Shown here in pieces: positions 27,631 to 36,632 of a DNA stretch of 51,250 nt. The DNA lies in the NCBI GenBank assembly GCA_018660225.1, contig JABJKT010000041.1, positions 1 through 51,250 of the forward strand, given 5' to 3'. Every line of letters starts with the position of its first letter. Positions within the stretch are counted from its first letter, which is position 1. This DNA comes from Kordiimonadaceae bacterium. GTDB lineage: Bacteria > Pseudomonadota > Alphaproteobacteria > Sphingomonadales > Emcibacteraceae. Below the pieces are notes generated by a model. That model was given only the letters and a program-made list of their open reading frames with translations, ran no database searches and was not told the origin of the DNA. The translations under genes were made by a program, and so were the position numbers.

Positions 27631-28800
27631 CTATTTTTTTGACAAATTTCGAATAATGAAACGGGCAGGGTGAATGGCGTGACAGATTTTTTCTTCAAAA
27701 GGGAGTTCGTTGCCACCAACCATAGAAGCCAAATATTTTCCGAGGATTGGCGCACTCAGAAAGCCTCTTGCGCCAAGTCCTGCACAGACAAATAAGTTAG
27801 GATGATAGCTGGCATCAGCAAATGATTTGTGGCCCGGACCGTGGTGAAGGGTGTCATAACCAGATAGATATTTTTTATAATCCGCCACCGGTCCGCAGAG
27901 CGGTAGATGATCATGGGAAATGGCCCGTATGGCTCTTCGACCACCTAAAATATCAGGATTACTAAAGCGGTAGGGAGCATTTTCCAAATTTTTGTTATGT
28001 GCGGCATCAGTAATGTCGAGTGTCCCATTTTTTTCAAATGTCGCACCGCAAATGTTGGCTTCTCCTGCGGGTGTCATGACTTTTGGGGTTAGGTAAGTAT
28101 TTGAACATAATATACTATTATCACTATATTCAGGCGATATATATGATATTTGCCCAGCCACTTTATCAAGTTTTAAATGCTCAGTCTGCTTGAGGTTTTC
28201 GACATTATAGCTGTTAGATAAAATGACAGCATCGACTTTTAGAATTTGTATTTTATCGCTTGTGAATAATGACCAGCTATTATCATCATTTAAATTAATT
28301 TCAGTGACCGCTGTGTTGAGCAGGATATTGGCGCTTTCTTCAAACCTGGCCGAAAGATGTTTGGGGATGACATAACCGCTTTTGGGAAAGATCAATTTGT
28401 CTTTATCAATAGACATCAAATCATTTGAATATTGAGGGGCTAATTTTTTAAAGCGGTTAAGTTCTTGTTCGTTTTTGGCTATTTTTGATAGACCGCAAGG
28501 TATAAAAATATCTTCGCCTAGATTTTTATAATACTGAAGGGCATATTGATAAGCTTTTAAGTAAAAAGATTTTTCGTTAGTTTCTCCCAAACTGATATAG
28601 GGATCAAGAATAGCGGCCGGATTACCGGACGCAGCGCTTAGCAAGTAATCACTTTTTTCAATTAAAGTGACTTTATAGCCCGCTTTAAGCAAGTGATCTA
28701 ATGCTGTAACGCCGCCAATCCCACCGCCAATGATGGCGATATGTGATCCAGAGGGAACAGCATCGGGTATTTTAAACCATGGCTTTCGCATTTTTTTCAA
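27631..28800 (-). CDS. Stand-alone MnmC oxidase-domain FAD enzyme
   Basis: FAD-dependent oxidoreductase of 389 aa matching the C-terminal (oxidase) domain of bifunctional MnmC. In MnmC this domain removes the carboxymethyl group from cmnm5(s2)U34 of certain tRNAs. The dinucleotide fold IAIIGGGIGGVTALDHL is near residue 22, then AASGNPAAILDPYIS, GRRAIRAISHDHLPLCGPV, and the end GLGARGFLSAPILGKYLASMVGG with HPARFIIRNLSKK. The start KPWFKIPDAVPSG resembles the inter-domain linker of full MnmC. No methyltransferase (MnmD) domain is encoded next to it, so that activity must come from elsewhere or be absent. Confidence 0.82.
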   Translation of the reverse strand: MKKMRKPWFKIPDAVPSGSHIAIIGGGIGGVTALDHLLKAGYKVTLIEKSDYLLSAASGNPAAILDPYISLGETNEKSFYLKAYQYALQYYKNLGEDIFIPCGLSKIAKNEQELNRFKKLAPQYSNDLMSIDKDKLIFPKSGYVIPKHLSARFEESANILLNTAVTEINLNDDNSWSLFTSDKIQILKVDAVILSNSYNVENLKQTEHLKLDKVAGQISYISPEYSDNSILCSNTYLTPKVMTPAGEANICGATFEKNGTLDITDAAHNKNLENAPYRFSNPDILGGRRAIRAISHDHLPLCGPVADYKKYLSGYDTLHHGPGHKSFADASYHPNLFVCAGLGARGFLSAPILGKYLASMVGGNELPFEEKICHAIHPARFIIRNLSKK

Positions 28801-28888
28801 TCATATTGCTAGCGATTGTTATTTTAAGTAAGACTTATCACAGTGTTATGGATATATTGGAATTAAATCATCGGGAGAGACAAGAAAA

Positions 28889-29479
28889 ATGAAAAAGGCA
28901 TTTTTAACGGTAATCAGCATCGTGATATCGCTATGGAGCAGCTCACCGGTTCTGGCACAGCGTTCGGGCGATTTGGTTGTTCCGTGTGCCGTCCCTTTTT
29001 ACCGGGAACTTGATTTTATCGTAGGGGACTGGATGGTATACGAAAAGTCAAGCGGGACGCTTGTTGGGTTTGACAGAATAGGACGAACGCTCAAGGGCTG
29101 TGCTATTCAGCAGAGCTGGATTTCTCTCAATGATCATTTCTCCTCTAATTTTGTGCCTTTTCGTATGTATGGTAAAAGTCTGACGGCCTTTAACGGTACG
29201 AACTGGGTGCAGATGTGGGTTGATAATCAGGCCGGTGTTCAAATTTTAAAAGGCGGTCCTGAAAAGGATAAGTTCGTGCTGAGTAGTGAAGAAAATATTG
29301 GTGGATATGAATATATGCTTATCTGGCAGCGTCAGGAAGATGGTAAATTACTCAATACTCACCAAAGACGGGACGTAAAAGCAGGCGCGGTAGGGGCGTG
29401 GCAAACTCTTTATGAGTGGGAATATGTCAAAAATATAAACGAGAGCTTATTTCCAGATGATGAAGACGAGGGTAACTAG
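28889..29479 (+). CDS. Exported hypothetical protein (DUF1579-like)
   Basis: Secreted protein of 196 aa with a signal peptide ending near SSPVLA-QRSG. The mature part begins with an ELDFIVGDWMVYEK block, followed by GFDRIGRTLKGCAIQQSW and a series of beta strands (LTAFNGTNWVQMWVDNQ, EYMLIWQRQEDGKL). This pattern is seen in small lipocalin-like DUF1579-type proteins of unknown function. It has a GGGAGAGAC ribosome site. It is a single gene, convergent with the GGDEF-EAL gene, whose stop is 15 bp away. Confidence 0.75.
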   Translation: MKKAFLTVISIVISLWSSSPVLAQRSGDLVVPCAVPFYRELDFIVGDWMVYEKSSGTLVGFDRIGRTLKGCAIQQSWISLNDHFSSNFVPFRMYGKSLTAFNGTNWVQMWVDNQAGVQILKGGPEKDKFVLSSEENIGGYEYMLIWQRQEDGKLLNTHQRRDVKAGAVGAWQTLYEWEYVKNINESLFPDDEDEGN

Positions 29480-29494
29480 AAAATTCTAAAGTTA

Positions 29495-31696
29495 TTATTT
29501 TGCTGCGTTTTCTTGAAATTCAATTATGGCGTCATTATCAATTGGTCGACAGAAAAAATAGCCCTGGAATATATCGCAGCCTTTTTCTTTAAGAATTTTA
29601 ACATGTTCTTCGGTTTCAACACCTTCTGCTACAACCGTTAGTCCAAGACTGTGGCCTAGGCGGATAACCGCATCGGTAATGGCGGCATCATCATGATCTT
29701 CATGGATGTTACGGATGAAGGACTGGTCAATTTTTAATTTATTGACCGGGAAACGTTTTAGATAAGCCAGTGAAGAATAGCCAGTACCAAAGTCATCAAT
29801 TGATAGATATACACCCAGTGCTTTTAATCTTTCAAGTTTCATAACCACGCTATCAGTATTCTTAATAACGATACCTTCTGTGATTTCAAGTTCTAACCAG
29901 CATGGCTCTAATTGAGAAATATTTATGGCATGTTCTATTGTTTCAACAAAATTATCAGCGTGGAATTGCCGTGCGGAAATATTAACACTGACTTTGATTT
30001 TAGGAAGGCCTTGATTCTGCCAACCTTTTGCAGCCAAACAGGCCGTATTTAATACCCATTGCCCGATCGGTATCATCAGTCCGCTTAGTTCTGCGATAGG
30101 AATAAAGTTGTAAGGCGATATCATGCCCTTTTCAGGATGCTGCCAACGGATAAGGGCTTCAACACAGACCATTTTGTCGCTTATAGCATCGATTTGTGGC
30201 TGATAATGAAGCAGGAGCTCATTATTTTCGAGTGCCTTACTTAAATCGATTTCCATCTGCTTTTGGTTTTTAGTTTCAGCGTCCATTTGCGGATCATAAA
30301 GTCGGTAAATTCGTCTGCCATCATCCTTGGCCTGATAGAGAGCCATATCTGCCATGCGGATGAGTTCATTTGGTGTGTCCGCATCATCGGGGAAGAAGCT
30401 TATGCCGATACTTGTGCCAATCTGAATGACATTACCATCTATTTCTGTTGGTTGTTGGATACTGTCTATGATGCGGTCTGCGATAATTATTATATTATTA
30501 TCTTCTTCAATATTCGTAAATACGATAGCAAATTCGTCTCCACCTAGCCTGGCGACTGTGTCAACTTCACGGGCACATTTGAGCAACCGTTCTGCGACCA
30601 CTTTTAATAGTTTGTCACCGGTAGAATGGCCATAAAGGTCATTTACGGGTTTGAACTTATCCAAATCAAGTAGCATTACAGCTACTTTTTTATTTAGCCT
30701 TCGGGCCATTTTCAACGCATCATCAAGGCGTTCGGAAAGTAAATTCCGGTTGGCAAGTCCCGTTAAGCTGTCATGCCATGCCATATGGCGGATGATTTTT
30801 TCAGCTTCATGTTGTTCTGTTACATTTCTAAATAAAACGGTGTAATGTTTTTTCTGTTCTAGGAATACTTCGCGGATGTCAACTTTAAGCGGGATTGAAT
30901 CGCCATCTTTTCTCTTACCGACTTCTTCAGATTTATAAACATTAAAACCGTCAACTTGCTCGTTCAGAAGGTTTCTGATTCCCTCTGAGTTGCTTAAATC
31001 TTTAGAAATGATCAGCTTTTGAAGTTCCATTCCGTTAAATTCAGAGGGAGCATAACCGAAAATAACAGACATGGCATTATTGGCTGTTAAAATAAAACCG
31101 TTATTATCAACTGTTACAAGACCCTCTTCCATAGCATTTAATATGGTTTGAATTTTTTGTGCTGAGTTTGCCGCTTCTTCCTGAGCAAATGCAAGATCCT
31201 CTGCCACGTGAATGGCTTCACTTGTTTGCGATTCCAGATAATCTTTTGCTGCCTGAAACTCAATAAGTTGGTTGTCAGCACGACTATTGGCGTTGGTCAG
31301 CGAAATTATAATGCCTCTGCCCGGGAAAAATTCTGTGTTTAGTTCTATAGTTTTATTTTTTTTAATCTGGTATTTATAAACCCAGTTAAATGAACCGGCA
31401 GCATCTGTTTCCTGATACATTTCCTGCATCAGAGCTATGGTTTTATTATTTTCATCAGTCAGTTCTGCATCACTGGCAGATAATGTGAAAATATCTTCAA
31501 GGGAGTATCCGGCTTCGAGATCGTCATTATTGATTTTAAGCTGTTGGGAAAAACTAGAGTTCCAATTTACCAATTCCAAGTTTTGGTTAAATATTGCAAC
31601 ACCACAAGACATGCTATCCAAAATACACTGAGCATCAAATAGACTCTCCGGTTCATCTTGGCCTAATGTCATAACACTTTTACCCAATTGAGACAT
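29495..31696 (-). CDS. PAS-PAS-GGDEF-EAL cyclic-di-GMP protein
   Basis: Cytoplasmic signalling protein of 733 aa. There are two PAS-type sensor regions (about residues 15-120 and 180-300 by eye), then a GGDEF domain with ARLGGDEFAIVF, then an EAL domain with VEALIRWQHPEKG and the downstream SIDDFGTGYSSLAYLKRFP and VVAEGVETEEH motifs. The GGDEF signature and EAL catalytic motifs look intact, so both synthesis and breakdown of c-di-GMP are possible; many such proteins run mainly one way. The ATG at 31696 has GGAAA upstream and is preferred over an in-frame GTG at 31738. No membrane segment is obvious. Confidence 0.9.
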   Translation of the reverse strand: MSQLGKSVMTLGQDEPESLFDAQCILDSMSCGVAIFNQNLELVNWNSSFSQQLKINNDDLEAGYSLEDIFTLSASDAELTDENNKTIALMQEMYQETDAAGSFNWVYKYQIKKNKTIELNTEFFPGRGIIISLTNANSRADNQLIEFQAAKDYLESQTSEAIHVAEDLAFAQEEAANSAQKIQTILNAMEEGLVTVDNNGFILTANNAMSVIFGYAPSEFNGMELQKLIISKDLSNSEGIRNLLNEQVDGFNVYKSEEVGKRKDGDSIPLKVDIREVFLEQKKHYTVLFRNVTEQHEAEKIIRHMAWHDSLTGLANRNLLSERLDDALKMARRLNKKVAVMLLDLDKFKPVNDLYGHSTGDKLLKVVAERLLKCAREVDTVARLGGDEFAIVFTNIEEDNNIIIIADRIIDSIQQPTEIDGNVIQIGTSIGISFFPDDADTPNELIRMADMALYQAKDDGRRIYRLYDPQMDAETKNQKQMEIDLSKALENNELLLHYQPQIDAISDKMVCVEALIRWQHPEKGMISPYNFIPIAELSGLMIPIGQWVLNTACLAAKGWQNQGLPKIKVSVNISARQFHADNFVETIEHAINISQLEPCWLELEITEGIVIKNTDSVVMKLERLKALGVYLSIDDFGTGYSSLAYLKRFPVNKLKIDQSFIRNIHEDHDDAAITDAVIRLGHSLGLTVVAEGVETEEHVKILKEKGCDIFQGYFFCRPIDNDAIIEFQENAAK

Positions 31697-31782
31697 TGTT
31701 TCCGATCTTTTGTTTACTGACGAAAATTTTAGTGTCACAAGCTTAATTTTGCGTTAATTTATAACATTCTAGATGAAAATAT

Positions 31783-32598
31783 TTAATTGAGCGGGAAGTA
31801 AAGCTGTTTTCCCTTATTTTTGAAGTCTTCGATTAATTGTTTTGATTTGTTTGACAGAAACCAATTTATGACAATATTTTGTTTTTCGGCTGAAATATGG
31901 GAATGTCGGTCAGCGTTTACACTGATAATGCTATAGATGTTTTTAAGGTGTACATCATTTTCGTAAAGGACAGATAAATCATCTTTATTTTGAAAAGTGA
32001 GCCAGGTGGCATGATCTGACAAAATGTAGGCTGATTTTTCAACCGCAATATTAAGGCTTCTGCCCATTCCCGCGCCTGTTGGCATATAATTTCCAGGTAT
32101 AAACTGGTCTGGATTTATAGTGCTTTTCTGCCAAATCCGTAACTCGGCCTTATGGGTGCCGCTGTCGTCGCCGCGCGATACAAAAAATGAATTTGATTTA
32201 AAAATGGCCTCAAAAGCTTGCACCGCGTCAAGACTGTTTTTTATATTGGCAGGATCAGCAGAAGGGCCAACGATGACAAAATCATTTCTCATTATAGGTA
32301 TCCGTTTAGTGCCGTGACCTTGATCCATAAATATTTGTTCACCGTAAGGATCATGTACGAAAATGAGATCAGAATTACCGTCCATTGCGGACCGAAGTAC
32401 TTTTCCGGTGCCAAAGGCAATGACATTAATATCAAGCCCGGTGTCTTTTTCAAGTTCAGGGATTAGAATACCAAGCAGGCCAGAATCCTGTGTTGTGGTC
32501 GTCGCCATTAAAGTGAACGGTCGCTCATCTTGCGCTAAGAGTAAATAGCTAAAGGCTGCGACTATGACCGCACATAAAAATAAATATTTTATTTTCAT
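31783..32598 (-). CDS. tupA: Tungstate ABC transporter substrate-binding protein TupA
   Basis: Exported binding protein, 271 aa, with an N-terminal hydrophobic signal segment (KYLFLCAVIVAAFSYLLLA). The mature start MATTTTQDSGLLGILIPELEKD matches the TTTS/T-QDSGLL oxyanion-binding motif of TupA proteins, followed by NVIAFGTGKVLR, VHDPYGEQIF and RNDFVIVGPSADP. TupA proteins bind tungstate very tightly over molybdate and sulfate. The gene ends the operon tupB-tupC-tupA and starts only three bases after tupC. The metal preference is inferred from the family; a molybdate role cannot be excluded. Confidence 0.87.
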   Translation of the reverse strand: MKIKYLFLCAVIVAAFSYLLLAQDERPFTLMATTTTQDSGLLGILIPELEKDTGLDINVIAFGTGKVLRSAMDGNSDLIFVHDPYGEQIFMDQGHGTKRIPIMRNDFVIVGPSADPANIKNSLDAVQAFEAIFKSNSFFVSRGDDSGTHKAELRIWQKSTINPDQFIPGNYMPTGAGMGRSLNIAVEKSAYILSDHATWLTFQNKDDLSVLYENDVHLKNIYSIISVNADRHSHISAEKQNIVINWFLSNKSKQLIEDFKNKGKQLYFPLN

Positions 32599-32600
32599 GG

Positions 32601-33299
32601 TTATAGTCTTCCTTCAATGAACTTTTGTCCTTGCTCACTTTTGGGATTTTTAAAAAACGCTGCCGTTTCAGATATTTCCACCACGGTTCCATTTTCGATG
32701 AAGATGATCTGGTCCGCCAGTCTTTTTGCCTGCATCAGATCATGCGTGGCCATGACAATTGTCATTTTATTTTCGTGACTTTTTGAAATCATATTTTCGA
32801 GCGTTGCCGTCGCTTTCGGGTCGAGATTTGATGTCGGTTCATCAAGAAAAAGAATATCCGGTTCAAGCAGCAGAGCGCGGATGAGCGATAGGCGCTGTTT
32901 TTCTCCACTTGAAAGAAGCCGCGCTGGATGATCGGCGAATTTGTCCATGGAAAATTCTTTTAAGGCGTTTTCAGCCTTTGATAATTTTTCGTCATCATCC
33001 GTATTCATAAGATCAAGTACATAAGTTAGATTTTGCAACGTGGTGCGTCTTAAGAAAGTAGGCTTTGGAAAGACCATAGCGTAGTTAGCGTCATTATCCT
33101 GAGACTTAATTTCACCAGAACTTGGTGAAACGAGACCGTGACACAGTTTTAATAATATGCTTTTGCCAGCGCCGTTGGGGCCTAAAATGACCGTAGTTTT
33201 AGCCTTTTTAATGTTGAGCGATGTTTCATGTAAAGCTTTACCTTTGTCGTGGCTATAGCTGACTTTATTTAAGCAAAGGGCGATATCATCATTCATCAC
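32601..33299 (-). CDS. tupC: Tungstate ABC transporter ATP-binding protein TupC
   Basis: Cytoplasmic ATPase of 232 aa that powers tungstate uptake. Walker A is GPNGAGKS, the ABC signature is LSSGEKQRLSLIRALLLE, Walker B is DILFLDEP, and the H-loop is in VMATHDLMQAKRLADQ. It is shorter than ModC and lacks the C-terminal oxyanion-binding TOBE domain, as is usual for TupC. It overlaps the permease gene by 11 bases and precedes tupA by two. Confidence 0.85.
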   Translation of the reverse strand: MMNDDIALCLNKVSYSHDKGKALHETSLNIKKAKTTVILGPNGAGKSILLKLCHGLVSPSSGEIKSQDNDANYAMVFPKPTFLRRTTLQNLTYVLDLMNTDDDEKLSKAENALKEFSMDKFADHPARLLSSGEKQRLSLIRALLLEPDILFLDEPTSNLDPKATATLENMISKSHENKMTIVMATHDLMQAKRLADQIIFIENGTVVEISETAAFFKNPKSEQGQKFIEGRL

Positions 33300-34008
33300 G
33301 GAAATTCCCTTGTGTTTTTTGATAATGACTTTTGATGAAATGCATCAAAATATTTACCGCCAGTGAAATAACGAGCAGAATAATACCAAGCGCCATTGCG
33401 AGCTCGAGATTTCCCTTGCTTATTTCCATCTGGATGGATGTGGTCATGGTCCGGGTGCTGTGTTCAATATTACCGCCGACAATCATCACGGCGCCTACCT
33501 CGGCAATGGCCCGGCCAAATCCGGCAAGAAGCACCGTAAGCAGGCTAACACGGCTTTCCCAGAGCAGTGTTTTAATTCTCGTCCAGGCGGATACTTTGAG
33601 AGACATTAAAAGTTCATCATATTCGTTATTCATTTCTTCGATGATTTGCCTGCTCAACGCAGTAAGAATTGGGAAAATTAAAAGTGTTTGAGCAATGATC
33701 ATCGCTTGTGGTGTATAGAGCAGCCCGAGCAGGCCAAGCGGCCCGCTTCTTGATAAAATCATATATACCATCAGGCCAGCGACCACCGGCGGTAATCCCA
33801 TAAAGGCATTAATAATTATATTGAGGATTTTTGATCCGAAAAAATTTTTCGTTGCCAGAAGGGAGCCAATAGGAAGCCCGATCAGCGCCGCAATGAGCAG
33901 CGCCGACAGGCTGACATAAAGAGAAAGGCCAATTATTTCCATCAATTCACCATTGAAAGAAACGATTAGATATAGAGATTGAACTAATATTCCGGAATTT
34001 TCTGCCAT
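33289..34008 (-). CDS. tupB: Tungstate ABC transporter permease TupB
   Basis: Integral membrane permease, 239 aa, with about five to six helices and the EAA-like loop (LKVSAWTRIKTLLWESRVSLLTVLLAGFGRAIAEVGAVMIVGG) that contacts the ATPase. The FMGLPPVVAGLMVYMILSRSGPLG segment is typical of TupB/ModB-type permeases. It is the first gene of the minus-strand tup operon and diverges from tusA across an 87-bp intergenic region that must hold both promoters. Confidence 0.85.
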   Translation of the reverse strand: MAENSGILVQSLYLIVSFNGELMEIIGLSLYVSLSALLIAALIGLPIGSLLATKNFFGSKILNIIINAFMGLPPVVAGLMVYMILSRSGPLGLLGLLYTPQAMIIAQTLLIFPILTALSRQIIEEMNNEYDELLMSLKVSAWTRIKTLLWESRVSLLTVLLAGFGRAIAEVGAVMIVGGNIEHSTRTMTTSIQMEISKGNLELAMALGIILLVISLAVNILMHFIKSHYQKTQGNFRDE

Positions 34009-34095
34009 TTTTTATCTTTTATTCTTTGCGTGAACTAAAACTAATTGCTAAATCAGCTCTAGTAAACTTAAATGTGACATTATTGGAATGGCAGG

Positions 34096-34332
34096 ATGAC
34101 TTTTAGTAAAGCAAAACACAATCTCGATGTGAGTGGGCATAAATGTCCGCTGCCGGTGCTGCGCTTGAGACGGATGATGGAAAATATTGGTATCGGCGAA
34201 ATAGTTGAACTTATTGCGACAGATCCTATGACCCTGATTGACATTCCAAATTTTTGCCGTGAGGCGGGGCATAGCATTGAAAATGTCACTGAAGGTGAAG
34301 AATATATTTTATACTTAATAAAAAAGTGCTGA
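34096..34332 (+). CDS. TusA-family sulfur carrier
   Basis: Small sulfurtransferase-like protein of 78 aa with the CPxP motif CPLPVLR at Cys17, the residue that carries persulfide sulfur in TusA. Family roles include sulfur relay to tRNA thiolation, molybdenum cofactor synthesis and sulfur oxidation. It opens the plus-strand unit tusA-sufE-tauE, divergent from the tungstate importer. Which relay it serves cannot be told from sequence. A cysteine is also present as the last residue. Confidence 0.88.
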   Translation: MTFSKAKHNLDVSGHKCPLPVLRLRRMMENIGIGEIVELIATDPMTLIDIPNFCREAGHSIENVTEGEEYILYLIKKC

Positions 34333-34365
34333 TATAAATAAGGCATTAAAGGGTGAGTTCTAATA

Positions 34366-34767
34366 ATGAATATTGATGACGTAAAAGAAACTTTTGAATT
34401 TATGGACGAGTGGGAAGACCGCTACCGCCATATCATTGATCTTGGCCGTAAGCTACCTGATTTTGATGAGAAGGATCAGACGGACGCCAACCTCGTTCGA
34501 GGATGCATGAGCAAAGTATGGCTGGTTTATAGCAAAGAAGACGGCAAAATTATATTCAGGGGCGATAGTGACGCCCATATCGTGCGCGGTCTAGTCGCGA
34601 TCATACTGATGATTTTTTCAGGAAAAACACCTGGGGAAATAGGAAACACTGATGCTACATCAATCCTCACTGAACTGGGGCTGGCACAGCATCTATCCCC
34701 CATGCGTACTAATGGGCTTTTTTCAATGGTTGAACGGATCAAAGCTATTGGGGAAAGTTTTTCTTGA
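34366..34767 (+). CDS. sufE: SufE-family sulfur acceptor
   Basis: SufE-type protein of 133 aa, which accepts persulfide sulfur from a cysteine desulfurase (SufS) and passes it on. The acceptor cysteine is Cys47 in NLVRGCMSKVWLV, and the SGKTPGEI stretch also fits the family. No suf operon is present around it; instead it sits between tusA (33 bp upstream) and a TauE-type permease that it overlaps, which hints at a sulfur-handling rather than purely Fe-S role. Confidence 0.88.
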   Translation: MNIDDVKETFEFMDEWEDRYRHIIDLGRKLPDFDEKDQTDANLVRGCMSKVWLVYSKEDGKIIFRGDSDAHIVRGLVAIILMIFSGKTPGEIGNTDATSILTELGLAQHLSPMRTNGLFSMVERIKAIGESFS

Positions 34768-35585
34768 ACGAATTATCTGAATTCTTGCCGCTTATCGCTA
34801 TTATGCTAGCGTCTGGATTAGTGGCTGGAATGATGGCGGGGTTGCTGGGAATTGGCGGCGGCATTATCATCGTGCCGATACTCGAATTTTCGCTCGCCTT
34901 TTTTGGTGTTGATGAAGCGGTCAGAATGCATATTGCCATTGCCACATCGCTGGCGATCATTATTCCAACCTCGCTTTCATCGGTTCGCGCCCATCACAGT
35001 CGCGGCACCGTAGATATCAAGGTTATAAAAAGCTGGACGCCGGCGATTTTCATCGGCGCGGCACTGGGCAGTTGGGGCGCATCAAAGCTCGATGGCAAAG
35101 TGCTAATTACTATTTTTGCATTTCTGGCTTTTTTTGTTGCCCTAAAAATGCTGTTTAGAAGTAAATCAAAAAATGTAAGAGACGGCATTCCGGATCACCC
35201 TGCTATACAGCTCATTCCATTTGCCATGGGAAGTATTTCGAGCATGATGGGAATTGGCGGCGGTGTTATGGGGGTTAGTTTTCTTACGCTTTTCGGCCTG
35301 CCCATTCACCGTGCGGTGAGTACCGCATCCATTTTCGGCGCCCTCATTGCTATCCCTGGTACTATCAGCTTTATGTTACTCGGATTAAATGTTGAAGGTT
35401 TGCCGCCGGGCAATATCGGCTATGTCAGTATGGTCGGCCTTGGTATTATCGCCCCCGCTTCCTATCTGGCGGCTCCGCTAGGCGCCAAAATAGCCCACGC
35501 ACTAGATCAGAAAAAACTACATCTGGCATTCGGATTATTTCTGTTTTTCGTTTCAAGCCAGATGCTTTACCGGAATTTGTTTTAG
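34764..35585 (+). CDS. TauE/SafE-family sulfite/organosulfur permease
   Basis: Membrane protein of 273 aa with about eight helices and the internal repeat typical of TauE/SafE proteins: MMAGLLGIGGGIIIVPILEF in the N-terminal half and SMMGIGGGVMGVSFLTLFG in the C-terminal half. Family members export sulfite, sulfoacetate or related anions, though some import other substrates. The TTG start overlaps the sufE stop (TTGA) and is supported by a GGGGAAAG site eight bases upstream; the first ATG would remove the first helix. Placement with tusA and sufE supports a sulfur substrate. Confidence 0.85.
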   Translation: MNELSEFLPLIAIMLASGLVAGMMAGLLGIGGGIIIVPILEFSLAFFGVDEAVRMHIAIATSLAIIIPTSLSSVRAHHSRGTVDIKVIKSWTPAIFIGAALGSWGASKLDGKVLITIFAFLAFFVALKMLFRSKSKNVRDGIPDHPAIQLIPFAMGSISSMMGIGGGVMGVSFLTLFGLPIHRAVSTASIFGALIAIPGTISFMLLGLNVEGLPPGNIGYVSMVGLGIIAPASYLAAPLGAKIAHALDQKKLHLAFGLFLFFVSSQMLYRNLF

Positions 35586-35587
35586 GC

Positions 35588-35619
35588 AAAAAAAAGCCCC
35601 GACCTTTTAAGGGTCGGGG
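35588..35619 (-). terminator. Rho-independent terminator of the ABC-2 exporter operon
   Basis: CCCCGACC (35597-35604) pairs with GGTCGGGG (35612-35619). On the minus strand the hairpin is followed by a run of eight U residues (35595-35588). It lies just past the stop of the permease gene at 35678. On the plus strand no U-run follows, so it does not look like a strong terminator for the TauE-type gene. Confidence 0.88.
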
Positions 35620-35661
35620 TTAGTGTGGAAGATATCGGGCGGGAGGGATTTCTCGCCCTGG

Positions 35662-35682
35662 GGGTTAAGGGTTAGGGTTAAG
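35662..35682. repeat. Three GGGTTA-type telomere-like repeats
   Basis: The plus strand reads GGGTTA three times in near tandem, covering the stop codon of the permease gene. Together with G-tracts just upstream (35637-35647) there are six runs of three or more G within about 45 bases. A chance repeat is possible. Confidence 0.6.
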
Positions 35683-36601
35683 TGATACTGTTACGTTTTC
35701 TGATCTGAATGCTGCCTGCGATCATTGCTGCTGCGACTATTATTCCAATCCAGAGGGAAGGCTCGCCGAGGCTTCCAAGTAAGCCAGTGACGGCTTCGAT
35801 CATATTGCCACCATCATCTATATCGTAGCGATCGCCATATTTTTCCAGATATGTGAAGCGAGAGGCAATGACCCGTAGTATCTGTTCAGAGTCGAAAAAT
35901 ATTTTTTCAATAACGACGCCGAGTACCGGAATGATAAAGGCTAGTAGAAATGGTGAGCGTCTTGAAAAGCTTGATACAAGCATGAAATATGTAAATATCG
36001 GCAAAGTCCAAAGTATAATGACAAAGACTGGTACAATGTCGCCTATGATTACAGCTAGGTAATTGATGTTCGTGAAAACAAGATCCCATGCACTGTAATC
36101 TGTATTTATGCTTACTATTGCGCCCAACATAAAGGTTGTGAAAAATTGAATAATAAGGGCAAATCCTATGGCAATCACAGGGGTGACAACGACCACTGTT
36201 GCAAGTTTTACCAGAACTTCCTGAGTGTCGGATACTGGCATGGATTTCCAGAACAGGATACTTTTGTCTTTTCTTTCATCAAAAAGTACCGATAGAGCGG
36301 TAAAGACCATGCTAAAGCCAACCGAAATCATTAGTACCATTGGGGATACCATTAAAATACCTGTCATAATAGCAGACGATTTTTCATCAAATTCCGTATT
36401 GTTTGACAAATGGTCATTCATGGAAACGCCGTCGAACATCATGCCGCTGCCGTTTATCATTGCGACTATTGCAAAGAATATAAATAAGCCCGTAATAACC
36501 ATCGGTGTGGTAAAGATGGCGCGTTTGTTGTCCCAGAATTCTTTTAGGAAAAGGGCTTTAATAGGGTTATAGCCATTTATTGCTGTTAGGTTAGAAAACA
36601 T
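35678..36601 (-). CDS. ABC-2-type transporter permease
   Basis: Membrane protein of 307 aa with six hydrophobic segments and the layout of ABC-2 permeases regulated by YtrA-type repressors. A cytoplasmic N-terminus (NPIKALFLKEFWDNKRAIFTTPMVITGLFIFF) leads into TM1, with a SVLFDERKDKSILFWKSMPVSDTQEVLVKL coupling loop. It pairs with the ATPase at 36839. The likely function is export, of lipids, peptides or antibiotics; the substrate is unknown. It is the last gene of the operon and is followed by a strong terminator. Confidence 0.85.
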   Translation of the reverse strand: MFSNLTAINGYNPIKALFLKEFWDNKRAIFTTPMVITGLFIFFAIVAMINGSGMMFDGVSMNDHLSNNTEFDEKSSAIMTGILMVSPMVLMISVGFSMVFTALSVLFDERKDKSILFWKSMPVSDTQEVLVKLATVVVVTPVIAIGFALIIQFFTTFMLGAIVSINTDYSAWDLVFTNINYLAVIIGDIVPVFVIILWTLPIFTYFMLVSSFSRRSPFLLAFIIPVLGVVIEKIFFDSEQILRVIASRFTYLEKYGDRYDIDDGGNMIEAVTGLLGSLGEPSLWIGIIVAAAMIAGSIQIRKRNSIT

Positions 36602-36632
36602 TTTATTCTCCGTTTTATTATCTTATTTCTAC

